Notes: generated by a model not told the origin, from the letters alone. DNA of 64,000 nucleotides from UBA2767 sp965228625 (GCA_965228625.1 OZ245829.1:1240001-1304000); one strand, 5' to 3'. Numbered from the stretch's first letter, positions 1 to 9,348 are shown. Program-made: numbers and translations.

Positions 1-1895
1 CCGCTTTCGAGGCCGCCCGTGAAGAGCTCGATCAACGCGCCGGCGGTACGTCGGTTGTCGGCGCAGACACCTTCGAAGACACCCGCGCAACAACGCTCAG
101 TGACGTTCTTTCGTTCGCCCCCGGCGTGCTAACCCAAACCCGCCACGGCGAGGAGACACGCCTGTCCATCCGCGGCTCAGGCATTCAGCGAGGCTTTCAG
201 CTTCGCGGTATCCAGCTCTACCAGGACGGTATTCCACTGAACCTCGCCGACGGGAGTGCGGATTTTCAGTCGATCGATCCGCTGGCCATCGATTACGTGG
301 AAATCTGGCGGGGCGGCAATGCGCTCGAATATGGCTCCAGCACGCTTGGCGGCGCCATCAACTTCGTCACGCCGACCGGGCGAACCGCCGAACCGTTGGC
401 CGGCCGGCTTGATACCGGCTCCTTTGGTCAGCAGCGGGGCCATCTGCAGCTTGGCGGTGCGGGCGAGAACCTCGATGGAGTCCTCAGTGTCACCATGGGT
501 GAACAGGACGGCTGGAGAGACCAGTCCGCGACCAGGGCAAAAAGAGCTTTGGCGAATTTCGGCTATCGTATCAGCGACACGTTGGAAGCGCGTCTCTATC
601 TCAACTATGTCGATTCCGAACTGGAATTGCCTGGTCCTCTCTCGCTCGCTCAGATCGAGGACGACCCGAAGCAGGCCGCGCGCAACTATAGCGAACTCAA
701 TGCGTCGAACGACTACACATTGAGCCGGTCTGCCGCCCGGCTTTCATGGGCTCCGGTGGAGGATGCCGAACTCGTCACGTCCGTCTTCTATTTTGAGAGG
801 GATCGCCATCATCCCACGATTTTCGGAATTCTCGATCAGGATGCACGCAATGGCGGGGTCGATGTCCGTGGTGTCTTCGATCTCGCCGAGACCGATGCTA
901 CGAGGCGACTCGTGGTTGGTGTCTCCGGCGCACAGTATCTGGGCGAAGAAGAGCGCTTCGCCAATACCGGCGGTCAGCGCGGAACCTATCGTGGTCGTAC
1001 GGAGCTCGACGGGCGGACCTACGCCGCCTATGCGGAATACTCTCATGGTCTGAGCGACGCCCTGACAATCCAGACGGGCGCGCAATTCACACACGCCAAG
1101 CGGAAACTGGACAATCTGGCATCGCCGACCCGAAGCTATGACGAGTCTTTCAACGGACTCAGCCCGAAACTCGGCGTTCTCTACGAAGCCGGCGAGACCG
1201 ATCAGTTTTTTGCGAATGTCAGTCGCAGCTTTGAGCCTGCGCCGTTCGGAGAAGCGCGGGTTCTGCCCAATCTCCCGCTGCCGGATGCGCAGAAAGCAAT
1301 GACCTATGAGATCGGCTGGCGTCGCCGTGTCGGTGAGGTGAACATCGAAGCGGTCGGTTACTACTCCACAATCGATAATGAATTCCTGTCGCTCATCGAC
1401 GAAAACGGCGCCCCCCTCGGGACCACCAATGCCGACGCGACGGTCCATCGCGGCTTCGAGTTCGGTGCCAGCCTGCCGCTGACCGCGACTGTCGAATTGG
1501 CCGTCACCTATCTTTGGAGCGACTTCCGCTTCGACGACGACATCGTCTTCGGTGACAATTACCTGGCCGGAGTCCCGCCCCACAGCCTCAACGCCCGGCT
1601 TTCATGGACGCCGGTGTCCTGGCTGACGATTTCTCCCATGCTCGAATGGCGCGGCGGAACGACCTGGATCGACCATGCCAACACCGTCGGAGACGACGGA
1701 TTTGTGCTCGTGCATCTCGGTCTGTCCGGAGATTTGACCGGCACCACGGAGTGGTTCGTCGATGGCCGGAACCTGACTGACGAAAGGTACATCTCCACCA
1801 CGCTTGTGCGGGCCGATGTGAATGGGGCCGATATCGCCAACTACTTTCCCGGCGATCCACGTTCGGTTTTCGGCGGCATACGGTGGACGTACTGA
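1..1895 (+). CDS. TonB-dependent outer-membrane receptor, 3' part (5' end outside window)
   Basis: The reading frame is open from the first bases of the window, so the gene starts upstream. The visible part begins inside the plug domain (LSDVLSFAPGV, then RGSGIQRGF, QLYQDGIPLN, EYGSSTLGGAINFVTP) and continues through a long 22-stranded-type barrel that ends in the aromatic terminus RWTY, as expected for insertion by the BAM machinery. The family imports siderophore-iron, haem or cobalamin with TonB-ExbBD energy; the ligand cannot be read here. It converges on the B12-riboswitch operon at 1946-8490 and may be a second metal or cofactor receptor. The GTG at 126 is internal to the plug, not the real start. 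Confidence 0.9.
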   Translation, partial: AFEAAREELDQRAGGTSVVGADTFEDTRATTLSDVLSFAPGVLTQTRHGEETRLSIRGSGIQRGFQLRGIQLYQDGIPLNLADGSADFQSIDPLAIDYVEIWRGGNALEYGSSTLGGAINFVTPTGRTAEPLAGRLDTGSFGQQRGHLQLGGAGENLDGVLSVTMGEQDGWRDQSATRAKRALANFGYRISDTLEARLYLNYVDSELELPGPLSLAQIEDDPKQAARNYSELNASNDYTLSRSAARLSWAPVEDAELVTSVFYFERDRHHPTIFGILDQDARNGGVDVRGVFDLAETDATRRLVVGVSGAQYLGEEERFANTGGQRGTYRGRTELDGRTYAAYAEYSHGLSDALTIQTGAQFTHAKRKLDNLASPTRSYDESFNGLSPKLGVLYEAGETDQFFANVSRSFEPAPFGEARVLPNLPLPDAQKAMTYEIGWRRRVGEVNIEAVGYYSTIDNEFLSLIDENGAPLGTTNADATVHRGFEFGASLPLTATVELAVTYLWSDFRFDDDIVFGDNYLAGVPPHSLNARLSWTPVSWLTISPMLEWRGGTTWIDHANTVGDDGFVLVHLGLSGDLTGTTEWFVDGRNLTDERYISTTLVRADVNGADIANYFPGDPRSVFGGIRWTY

Positions 1896-1945
1896 TGATC
1901 GGCAGAAGTTGAGCCAGATCGCTGGTGCCAACGGCGACTGCAGTA

Positions 1946-2836
1946 TCAGTCGGTTTTCGGATAGTAGATCGCGACTGGCAAGGCGAAATCCGGCAAGGTC
2001 AGGCCGGCCGGTGAGTCTTCGCCCGACTTCAGGAACTGTGGCAGGAAATGCGTATGCGCGCCGGGCGGCGTCGTGGTTCCCGGTGCCGGAATAGGCGCAT
2101 AGACCTCGATGCGCGCCAATGCACTTTCAACAACGCGGTGCGGGCCGTGGGCGAGAAGCAGTGGGCCGACCGCACTCATGACGTCTGGCCAGGCCCCACC
2201 GCAGTGTTTCTCGAGCGCGGAGAGCAACTCCGGTTCTTGCGTGCGGATGCAGAACCGACTGTTTATGCGCCCCAGGCCGAAGTCGAAGAGAACCTCATTG
2301 CGGAATCGATCGTCAATCGCGGCGGCGTCTTCGCCAAGGGACGTGACGGTCTCGGCAACGGGAAGTGTCGATCTCGCCCTGGGCATACCCAGCACGATGG
2401 GCTGGCCGTCTCCAAAGGAAAACACGCGCAGTTTTTCATGAAGTTTGAGTCGGAGGGACGCCTTTTTCGCGCGGCCAATGATGATGTCCGAATGACGCTC
2501 GCATGCGTCGACATATGAAGGACCGCAAGGAAACTCCGCCAATGCGCCCGGAACGCCCGTAACCCATGTGCCCTGTTCATTCTTAAGCGTGTTCGATACC
2601 CAAACGGCCGTGTCTTCCAGGGACCATGGCAGCAGACGCACCCGCACGGAGAGCTGGCCGAGACGGGCTTCCAACTCATCCCAACACGCTTTTTGTTCAT
2701 CAGGGTTCATGGTTTGCCACGCAGCGATCTCGTCGGCGCTCCGCCCGCAACCCATGCACCATCCGGTTTGTTCGTCAAGGGCGCAGACGCCCACGCAGGG
2801 TGACAGGACCGCACTTGCCGTTGTGTCGTTCTCCAT
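1946..2836 (-). CDS. DUF1289-containing two-domain protein, last cistron of the B12 operon
   Basis: 296 residues. The N-terminal ~60 residues carry the DUF1289 cysteine pattern (SPCVGVC near 12-18, WCMGCGR near 27-33), a short motif thought to bind metal or an Fe-S cluster. The remaining ~235 residues are a domain I do not recognise; visible features are FDFGLGRINSRFC, EKHCGGAWPD, a histidine-containing AHTHFLP stretch and a C-terminal YYPKTD. The start lies 33 bases after cbiZ on the same strand, so it is probably co-transcribed with btuBFCD-cbiZ under the cobalamin riboswitch. DUF1289 proteins are usually under 100 residues, so this is a fusion. Function unknown; a role in corrinoid or metal handling is inferred only from position. 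Confidence 0.75.
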   Translation of the reverse strand: MENDTTASAVLSPCVGVCALDEQTGWCMGCGRSADEIAAWQTMNPDEQKACWDELEARLGQLSVRVRLLPWSLEDTAVWVSNTLKNEQGTWVTGVPGALAEFPCGPSYVDACERHSDIIIGRAKKASLRLKLHEKLRVFSFGDGQPIVLGMPRARSTLPVAETVTSLGEDAAAIDDRFRNEVLFDFGLGRINSRFCIRTQEPELLSALEKHCGGAWPDVMSAVGPLLLAHGPHRVVESALARIEVYAPIPAPGTTTPPGAHTHFLPQFLKSGEDSPAGLTLPDFALPVAIYYPKTD

Positions 2837-2869
2837 GGGATTTGATCCTCTTTTCCGAAATTCGGCCGT

Positions 2870-3592
2870 CTAGGGGTCGTGGCGGGTTGGCTCAGGCGGT
2901 TCAGTCATATGTTCCGGGGGCGTTTCGAGATCCGGCCGCGTCGCGAGCCATTCGACCGAACCCCTTGACACAGCGTCGTAGACAGAGCGGCCGAGTGCCT
3001 CGCCCACATCCGTGTGCAGACCGGCGAACGTGGTGCGCGGCTGATGCTCTGCCGGCGGACATGCCAAGGCGATACAATCCGTGCCGGTTCCCGTCGCGAG
3101 GCCCTGGGGCAACGCCACACCTGCGTCCATCACTGCGGCTGTTCTGGCTTGTGCAACGATGGTCAGGGCTTCGATATGCGCCGCCTCTGTCAGTGCCGCG
3201 GACAGACGCGCCGCGATGTTGATCGTGCCAAATCGCGCCGGCTCAGGCGGATGCCGCAATGGGTGCCGATGGCCCACACGCTCCGCATTCGAGAACCCCA
3301 CCGTCGTCAGACAGTTGGCCGTGACTTCACCCGCGTGAGCCTCGGTGAGTTGATAGGATCGAACGGCGCGCGACGTCAGCAAGGCCGGCGCATCTGAAAG
3401 GTCCGCTGCGGTCAACGCATCATCGAGCCAACGCGCGGCGTCAATACTCTTCGGAAGGTCGCGATTGCGCACTTCGCGGAACACGATCCGGCGCGCTATG
3501 GCAAAGCCGGGCCGGTTTAAGGCCCAGCTCAGCACGCGGTGCGGTTCATCCAGATCGGCGATCAGCCATGGCGCGGTATACGTGACGTTCAT
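2870..3592 (-). CDS. cbiZ: Adenosylcobinamide amidohydrolase CbiZ
   Basis: 240 residues. CbiZ hydrolyses the amide bond of adenosylcobinamide, or of pseudo-cobalamins, to adenosylcobyric acid, letting a cell salvage and remodel imported corrinoids. The family signature GTGTDCIALACP near residues 165-176 and the following GLHTDVGEALG are present. The start ATG overlaps the stop of the upstream ABC ATPase by four bases (ATGA), so the genes are translationally coupled. Placement behind a B12 riboswitch and btuBFCD supports the call. It implies that this organism imports incomplete or foreign corrinoids rather than only finished B12. Confidence 0.88.
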   Translation of the reverse strand: MNVTYTAPWLIADLDEPHRVLSWALNRPGFAIARRIVFREVRNRDLPKSIDAARWLDDALTAADLSDAPALLTSRAVRSYQLTEAHAGEVTANCLTTVGFSNAERVGHRHPLRHPPEPARFGTINIAARLSAALTEAAHIEALTIVAQARTAAVMDAGVALPQGLATGTGTDCIALACPPAEHQPRTTFAGLHTDVGEALGRSVYDAVSRGSVEWLATRPDLETPPEHMTEPPEPTRHDP

Positions 3593-4356
3593 GGCGCAGA
3601 ACCGGAGAGCGAAGTCGGTTGGATGACGAGCCCCTCAGGCGTCTCATCGCGCCAGGCGGTGATGCCGAAGACACCTGCGAGACGATCAGGCGAGAGTACT
3701 TCGCCGGGCAGCCCATCGGCTACCAGTCTGCCGTTGTCCATCATCACCAGCCTTGTGCAAAACCGGGCAGCAAGTCCCAGATCGTGAAGTGATACGACCA
3801 CACTACGCCCCTCAAGTGCGAGCATATTGAACACCTCCATGGTCGTGATCTGGTGCGCGGGGTCGAGGCCGGCTATGGGCTCGTCGGCCAGCAGCAGCGG
3901 CGTTTCCTGCGCCAGCGCACGGGCGAGGAGCACGCGTGCTTGTTCACCACCGGACAAGCGTGTCGCAATGCGCTGGCGGAAACCGCCCAGGTCCATCTGA
4001 TCAAGGGCTGCGGAAACAGCACGGGCGTCCTCCGGCGATGGCGCCATGCGTCCCGCGCCATAGGGTACGCGTCCGAGCGTGACCAAGGTTTCCACGGTGA
4101 CTGGCCAGGCGATCTCGCGCGCCTGTGGAAGCCATGCCGCGAACTGGGCCCTTTGCCCTGACGTGAGCGCCGAAAGCGTAGAGCGCCCGCGATGCGGCAA
4201 CAGGCCAAGCGCACCACGCATCAATGTCGTCTTGCCCGCGCCGTTCGGCCCGACGAGGCCCACCACCTCGCCCGGCACAATGCTGAGCGAGACCGCGTTC
4301 ACAACAGGGACCTCTCCACGAAGTACGGTCAGATCTTCTAGCGCAAGGAGCGTCAA
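3589..4356 (-). CDS. btuD: Cobalamin ABC transporter ATP-binding protein (BtuD type)
   Basis: 255 residues, the usual length for FecE/BtuD ATPases. The Walker A is GPNGAGKTT, the signature is LSGGEQARVLLARAL, and the Walker B and D-loop are LLADEPIAGLDPAHQ. It powers import through the permease encoded immediately upstream, with a four-base ATGA overlap at 4353-4356. FecCD-type ATPases for iron, haem and B12 look alike. The B12 assignment rests on the riboswitch, BtuF-like and CbiZ neighbours rather than on residues in this protein. Confidence 0.88.
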   Translation of the reverse strand: MTLLALEDLTVLRGEVPVVNAVSLSIVPGEVVGLVGPNGAGKTTLMRGALGLLPHRGRSTLSALTSGQRAQFAAWLPQAREIAWPVTVETLVTLGRVPYGAGRMAPSPEDARAVSAALDQMDLGGFRQRIATRLSGGEQARVLLARALAQETPLLLADEPIAGLDPAHQITTMEVFNMLALEGRSVVVSLHDLGLAARFCTRLVMMDNGRLVADGLPGEVLSPDRLAGVFGITAWRDETPEGLVIQPTSLSGSAP

Positions 4357-5345
4357 CCCTGATCCCTCCGTGTCCGGTAAACGAGATGCAGGAACAATGG
4401 TGCACCGACGATCGCGGTGAGAACGCCGAGCTTCAAATCGCGGCCCGGAAGGATCAGGCGCACCGCGATGTCCGCGGCGAGCACCATGGCCGCGCCGCCG
4501 AGCGCGGAGGCTGCCAGGAGTTTCCCTGGTTGGGCACCGACAGCCCTGCGCAACAGGTGGGGGACGACCAATCCGACAAACCCGACCGTGCCCGCCACGG
4601 CAGTAGCAGCTCCGACCATCGCGGCAACACCGCTGACTAGCATCAACCGCAGGCGCAACAGGTGTGTGCCGAGCGCCGCGGCCGCGTCCTCACCAAGCGT
4701 GAGCGTGTCAAGCCCGCGCCCAAGCGGCAGCAGCAAAGCCATGCCAAGCAGAACAAAGGGCAGCGCCAGCATCACATGCAGGAAGGAGCGGTCTGCCAAC
4801 GAGCCCATCATCCAGAAGACAATCTCCGTCGTCGCGAAGGGATTGGGTGACAAGTTCAGAACCAGCGCCGTGAATGCGCCGGCAAGTGCCGAGATTGCGA
4901 TGCCCGCAAGGATGAGCGTCAGCGAGCCGCCCCGCGGCCCGGCGAGTGCGAAGAGCAACGCAACCGACACGGTTGCGCCGGCGAGCGCTGCCAGCGGCAA
5001 AGCGAGGGCGAACGCGGCCGTGAGACCGGTCTGGATTGCGATCACCGCACCGAGTGCCGCGGACCCGCTCACGCCGATCAGGCCGGGCTCGGCGAGTGGA
5101 TTGCGCAGATAGCCCTGCATGGCGGCCCCGCACAACCCGAGACTGGCCCCGACCATGACGCCCAGCAGAGCCCGCGGAAGGCGGATTTCCCGCATGACCA
5201 GGGTCAGCGGACCTGCATCACCCGAAATCAGCGCCGAAAGGCTGACAAGCGGCGAGATTTTTGCCGGGCCGACCAGGAGCGACGCGACGAAAAGCAGCAC
5301 AACCGCTGCCGTAAGACCGATCATGAGCCAGAGATAACGGGTCAC
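4353..5345 (-). CDS. btuC: Cobalamin ABC transporter permease (BtuC/FecCD family)
   Basis: 330 residues from the GTG at 5345, a polytopic inner-membrane protein with about ten hydrophobic segments. FecCD hallmarks include LRLPRALLGVMVGASLGLCG-type sequence (here IRLPRALLG then GAAMQGYLRNPLAEPGLIGV) and VPHLLRRAVG near the C-terminus. The open frame extends to an ATG at 5417, but the GTG at 5345 overlaps the btuF stop as GTGA and gives the usual length, so I prefer it. It forms the transmembrane channel with BtuD and receives corrinoid from BtuF. Confidence 0.88.
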   Translation of the reverse strand: MTRYLWLMIGLTAAVVLLFVASLLVGPAKISPLVSLSALISGDAGPLTLVMREIRLPRALLGVMVGASLGLCGAAMQGYLRNPLAEPGLIGVSGSAALGAVIAIQTGLTAAFALALPLAALAGATVSVALLFALAGPRGGSLTLILAGIAISALAGAFTALVLNLSPNPFATTEIVFWMMGSLADRSFLHVMLALPFVLLGMALLLPLGRGLDTLTLGEDAAAALGTHLLRLRLMLVSGVAAMVGAATAVAGTVGFVGLVVPHLLRRAVGAQPGKLLAASALGGAAMVLAADIAVRLILPGRDLKLGVLTAIVGAPLFLHLVYRTRRDQG

Positions 5346-6190
5346 GGCGCGCCGGAAATCTTGTTGCGCACGTTCACCAGCGTGGCGATAGCGTTGAGTA
5401 CCTTCGGCGTTCCGCAAATCCAGTCGCGATCAGTAAGCGGGGCTGTCGCTGCCCGGTCCCGCAGGGCCAGCAGCGCGGGATGACCAAGCACTTCCTCCGA
5501 CCGCGATGCGCCAGCCCAGGGTGTCGGCAGAACAACCAGATCGGGGTTCAGGAGCACGAGCTGTTCGAGCGGAAGCAGACCGCCAACGGGTACGCCTGCT
5601 TCCCGCGCCACGTTATCGAAACCGGCGGCATCAAGGATTGCACCCGACAGGCTTTCGGGACCCGACAGATAACCGTTCGCAGCGTAGACGGCGGCGCGGG
5701 GACGTCTGGGAGAGTGTTTCGCCGACATATCCCGCAGTGCTGCAAGTTCGGCATCGAACGCCGCGACGAGTTCTGTCGCCTTCCCCGCGCGCCCCAAATG
5801 CCGGCCCATCTCGGTTATCCGGTCGCGTACTTCGTTCAGCGAGTAGGCCGGCGCCATTACGGCAACCGGAATACCCAATCGCTTCAGCATCGCGACCGTG
5901 GCCCGAGAGGTGAACGTTCCGGCAATTACGAGGTCCGGTTTGAGCAGGAATATCTCTTCGGCCAGTCCGCGATTAACGGGATAACGCCGTGCCTCCCGGG
6001 CCATGGCCGAAGAGCGCTCGTCATGCGCAAGATAGGATACGGAGACGAGCTGCCCTTCCCTCGCCAGCAACATCGCGAGCTGGTCAGTACAGAGATTCAT
6101 CGAAACCACGCGCGCCGGCGCCGCATTGCCGGTCCCAACCTGGGTCAGCGCCGCGACAAATCCGGCAACGAGGCAAAACAACAACCGCAT
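5342..6190 (-). CDS. btuF: Periplasmic corrinoid-binding protein (BtuF type)
   Basis: 282 residues with a clear signal peptide (hydrophobic residues 3-22, cleavage near NAA-PA). The mature protein starts with the class III binding-protein pattern RVVSMNLCTDQLAMLL and contains LLKPDLVIAGTFTS, the long inter-domain helix near 125-150 and LLNPDLVVLPTPW. It is three bases downstream of btuB and shares a stop/start with btuC. Known role of the family: bind vitamin B12 or cobinamide in the periplasm and deliver it to BtuCD. An iron-siderophore ligand is the main alternative but is unlikely behind a B12 riboswitch. Confidence 0.85.
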   Translation of the reverse strand: MRLLFCLVAGFVAALTQVGTGNAAPARVVSMNLCTDQLAMLLAREGQLVSVSYLAHDERSSAMAREARRYPVNRGLAEEIFLLKPDLVIAGTFTSRATVAMLKRLGIPVAVMAPAYSLNEVRDRITEMGRHLGRAGKATELVAAFDAELAALRDMSAKHSPRRPRAAVYAANGYLSGPESLSGAILDAAGFDNVAREAGVPVGGLLPLEQLVLLNPDLVVLPTPWAGASRSEEVLGHPALLALRDRAATAPLTDRDWICGTPKVLNAIATLVNVRNKISGAP

Positions 6191-6193
6191 TTT

Positions 6194-8173
6194 TTAAAAT
6201 TTGCCTTTCAGTCCGGCATAGAACACCCGTCCCCGGCCCGCATAGCCAAGGACTTCGGAATACTCCGTATCGAAGAGATTCTCGATCCGTCCTGTCAACG
6301 CGAACCCGCTGATGACCTCGTGCTGCGCCGTCACATCCACCAACGCGTAGTCTGTGAGCTTCACCCTCCGAGCGGGCCTTGTGCCGAATGGCCCAACCGA
6401 CGCCGCCGTGAAGTCGAAATCGAGGTTGTCAGCGATCACGCGCATATTGGTCCCGAGCAGCGTTTTGTTGTTCGGCAGCTCATAGAAGGCCCGCAAGCCA
6501 ACTTCGTGCCTGGGTCGCCGCACTTCGGTTTGGCCGTCAGGATCCTTGGCGTCGAGATAGGTGTAGTCCGCGCCCAGTGTAAGTCCGTTGTTGAGACGGA
6601 ACTCTGCCGAAACCTCGACACCGCGTCGGTCGCTTTCGCCGTCTTCGTTGAACGGCGTCAGATCGCCCGTCGACGGGTCGAAAACGGTCGAGATTTCGTC
6701 GGTCAACTCGGACTGAAAATAGGTGACGTCGACCACTGCCTTATTGTTCATGAACCGCTGTTCAAGCCCGATATCGAAGCCGATGCTTTCTTCCGGCGTC
6801 AGGTTGGGATTGCCTCTGAACGTCCCGGGATCGAAACCGAATTGCTCGAAGAATGTCGGGTTCTGGACCGCGGTTCCCGCGGATGCGTGAAGACGGCTCG
6901 TGTCGTTCGGGAACAGGTAAGACACACCCACGGACCACGTGTTGGCATCCTCGAAGTCGTCGTTCTTGTCGTGGCGCCCGGTGGCTTGAACCGTCAGGGC
7001 ATCGTTGAAAAAACTGCCGCGATACTCCAGCACGTAACCATAGAGCTGGCGGGATTGCTTCTCGAGCTGGGCCGGGCTGAAGACGACACTCGGATCGTTG
7101 TTCTTGAACGTCTCGTACTCGCTCTCGGCAAGAGCGCTTACGATATGGTTGGCATCGTCGACATTGGCGCCATCCAGAGCCAAGGTACCGCGATAGCTTA
7201 GCTGCTGCCGGGTTGAGGTTGTGTCGAAGGTCTTCACGTTCGCGTTGGTGTTTACCGTGTCTATATCGGCAAACCCGAAGAAAAATTTGCTGCGGAATCG
7301 CCCATCCCAGGCGTCGACCGTCGCGTAGGCCGAGGCGAAGGTGTTGGTGACATCGGCTTCGAGATCGGCGTCCGTAACCAGATCCGCCACTGTAGGAGCG
7401 GCGAAGTTGAACTGGTCAAACTCCGTGACCCGGTCAATATAACGAGCCGTGGTGCCGATGGTGATGTTCTGGCCAAGATCGAACTCGGCGCGCGCGTTGA
7501 CCGTGCCAATCTCATTTCCGTCCGCCTCGCTGCTCGGCCCGCCTGAGACGTTGTAACCGTCTGTGTTTCGCTGGGCGCCGGAAACGGTCAGTCGCGCATA
7601 GTCATTGGCATAGCGCAGCGAGAGCCGGCCGCCTTTGCTGTCCTCGGAACCGGACTCGCCGTCGCCCGACACATGGAAGCCGGGCTCCGTAGCGGTTTTT
7701 GTGATGATATTGACAACGCCACCAATCGCATTCGAGCCGAATATGGAAGATTGCGGACCACGGAGCACTTCAATCCGCTCCAGATCGTCCGCCAACAAGT
7801 TTGCGAAATCGAATTCGCCACTGCTCGGATCGCCAACCTTGACGCCATCGACAAGGACCAATGTGTGATTGCCCTCCGACCCGCGGATGCGAATCTGTGT
7901 GAGTCCGCCGACGCCGCCGGTGCGGTTCACCTCAACGCCGGGGAGCGCACGCAGCGCGTCGGCCGCGTGCCTTGTCTGCAGCCTTTCAAGGTCTTCCGCA
8001 TCGACGACCGTAACCGAGCGTCCATAGCGTTCCGCTTCGATGGGCGTAAGACCGCCGCCGACGATGATGGTGCCGAGCTGGAACGGTTCGGTGTCCTGTG
8101 CGACGGCGTAAGTTGGGAAAGCGCACCCGGCGGCAAGCAAGGTTGCGCCGAACGCGGCAAGTGAATGGTTCAT
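6194..8173 (-). CDS. btuB: TonB-dependent vitamin B12 receptor BtuB
   Basis: 659 residues. A signal peptide (cleavage near YAVAQ) is followed by a TonB-box region, then the plug domain with BtuB-like elements: SVTVVDAEDLERLQTRHAAD, LRALPGVEVNRTGGVG, RIRGSEGNHTLVLVDGVKV and SSIFGSNAIGGVVNIIT. The C-terminal barrel ends in the aromatic residue of GLKGKF. It moves corrinoids across the outer membrane using TonB energy. It is the first gene behind the cobalamin riboswitch. The start ATG is preceded by a strong GGGGGG Shine-Dalgarno sequence five bases away, the likely element masked when B12 is bound. Confidence 0.93.
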   Translation of the reverse strand: MNHSLAAFGATLLAAGCAFPTYAVAQDTEPFQLGTIIVGGGLTPIEAERYGRSVTVVDAEDLERLQTRHAADALRALPGVEVNRTGGVGGLTQIRIRGSEGNHTLVLVDGVKVGDPSSGEFDFANLLADDLERIEVLRGPQSSIFGSNAIGGVVNIITKTATEPGFHVSGDGESGSEDSKGGRLSLRYANDYARLTVSGAQRNTDGYNVSGGPSSEADGNEIGTVNARAEFDLGQNITIGTTARYIDRVTEFDQFNFAAPTVADLVTDADLEADVTNTFASAYATVDAWDGRFRSKFFFGFADIDTVNTNANVKTFDTTSTRQQLSYRGTLALDGANVDDANHIVSALAESEYETFKNNDPSVVFSPAQLEKQSRQLYGYVLEYRGSFFNDALTVQATGRHDKNDDFEDANTWSVGVSYLFPNDTSRLHASAGTAVQNPTFFEQFGFDPGTFRGNPNLTPEESIGFDIGLEQRFMNNKAVVDVTYFQSELTDEISTVFDPSTGDLTPFNEDGESDRRGVEVSAEFRLNNGLTLGADYTYLDAKDPDGQTEVRRPRHEVGLRAFYELPNNKTLLGTNMRVIADNLDFDFTAASVGPFGTRPARRVKLTDYALVDVTAQHEVISGFALTGRIENLFDTEYSEVLGYAGRGRVFYAGLKGKF

Positions 8174-8333
8174 TTATACCCCCCGTTTACCCGGCAGCCC
8201 GGAAGCTGCAAGGATGACTGTTTGAATGTCATTGGAACGGGGTTGGCCCGATCCGCAGACGGTTGCATTTCGCCACCACTGCGGAAGAGCCCGCCGTTCG
8301 CGCGCGCCCCGCACGGGAACTGGGTGAGCTGTC

Positions 8334-8490
8334 CTGGCAGGTCTCCTGACTTGCGGGTCGTTGCCGACGCCGGCCTTCCCGAGGGGTCACGCGACCCATC
8401 AGTGGCATTTTCGACGCCGCTCTCCGCTTACAGTTGCGGGGGCAGTCGCGGATTCGGCGCATGGTGCGCCCCACCGCGTTCCCTTTTCAT
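8334..8490 (-). promoter_or_regulatory. Cobalamin (B12) riboswitch upstream of btuB
   Basis: Read on the minus strand from about 8490, the segment holds the family's conserved blocks in order: AAAAGGGAACGCGGTG, GAATCCGCGACTG, CCCCCGCAACTGTAAGCGG, the B12 box GCCACTG (8400-8406), GGGAAGGCC, and finally GACCCGCAAGTCAGGAGACC, ending near 8336. This is a complete aptamer. The 160 bases between it and the btuB start hold the expression platform. Binding of adenosylcobalamin should lower expression of the btuBFCD-cbiZ-DUF1289 operon. Confidence 0.95.
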
Positions 8491-8817
8491 CGGACAACGG
8501 ATTGTCCGAACCAGAACGGCTTCCATTCTTTTTCAAAACTGCATTGATTCCAAGTGCAAATTTGCCACAGCGGGACTCAAGCACCGGCCCAATGCTCCGG
8601 AGAACCGTCCCCGGGCTCAGTGTTTTCACCCACGCGCAAGGATTGTCATGGTGATTGGAAACGCGATGCAGCGCATCCGGCGAGGCCGTTTCGCCGACGG
8701 GCGTCCCCGAGCGGACTGAAACACAATAATGTGACACGCGACATTGAGCTTCAGGCCGGCCGTTCCTATCTTATGGGGGGATGAGGAACGGTATTTCTGG
8801 ATCATGGGAGCGCCAAA
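8491..8817. other. Intergenic region between the riboswitch and the DUF2147 gene
   Basis: No convincing gene. A hairpin CGGACAA-4-TTGTCCG at 8491-8508 adjoins the 5' edge of the riboswitch. The btuB-operon promoter must lie near 8510-8560 on the minus strand, an AT-richer stretch, but no clear -35/-10 pair stands out. The DUF2147 gene has a GGGAG ribosome site at about 8806. Confidence 0.5.
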
Positions 8818-9348
8818 ATGACCGCCATTCGCAGCCTCAAGAACGCCACCTTCGCGACACTCACGTGCACCGCACTTTTCGCGCTAATGTCCCCGGCCCC
8901 GGCCGAAGCCTTCAGCGGGATCTATTACGACCATTCCGGGCGAAGCGCGATCAAGGTAAGCCCCTGCGGGGCCGGCTTGTGCGGGCGCATTGTCTGGCTG
9001 AAAAATGCCGCTCACAGCAAGGCGTGCGGCACTGCCATCATCGGCGGCGGGAAGCGAGTCGGCAAATCCTATGACGAAGGCTGGATTTACAACCCGGAAA
9101 ACGGCAGGAAATACAATGTCGAAGTCACCCAGATCAGCGCTTCCCAGCTCAAGGTGATGGGCTACGCCGGCTCCAAGATGTTGTCGAGGACGATGGTATG
9201 GCGCCGTGCGCCTTCCAACCTCAAGCCTTGCAGCCGGACCCGGAGTGTCACGGTAGGCAAACCGGAGCTCATCGATTTGAACTGGGGTGCGTTCCCACAA
9301 GCCGATTCCGGATCTGAACCCCAAGAGCAGAACAAGAAAACAAACTGA
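8818..9348 (+). CDS. Secreted DUF2147 domain protein
   Basis: 176 residues. A signal peptide (hydrophobic core around 10-25, cleavage near PAEA-FSG) is followed by a domain of about 110 residues with DUF2147 features: GIYYDHSGRSAIKVSPCGAG, LCGRIVWL, DEGWIYNPENGRKY and a final LSRTMVWRR. The two cysteines at the start (SPCG, GLCG) are typical of this lipocalin-like periplasmic family. The C-terminal ~35 residues are polar and poorly conserved in appearance. Its biochemical function is not established for the family. It stands alone on the plus strand between two minus-strand units. Confidence 0.8.
   Translation: MTAIRSLKNATFATLTCTALFALMSPAPAEAFSGIYYDHSGRSAIKVSPCGAGLCGRIVWLKNAAHSKACGTAIIGGGKRVGKSYDEGWIYNPENGRKYNVEVTQISASQLKVMGYAGSKMLSRTMVWRRAPSNLKPCSRTRSVTVGKPELIDLNWGAFPQADSGSEPQEQNKKTN

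Noticed and set aside
5480..7201. 573-codon plus-strand frame
   Set aside because: Antisense shadow of btuF and btuB; composition without structure.
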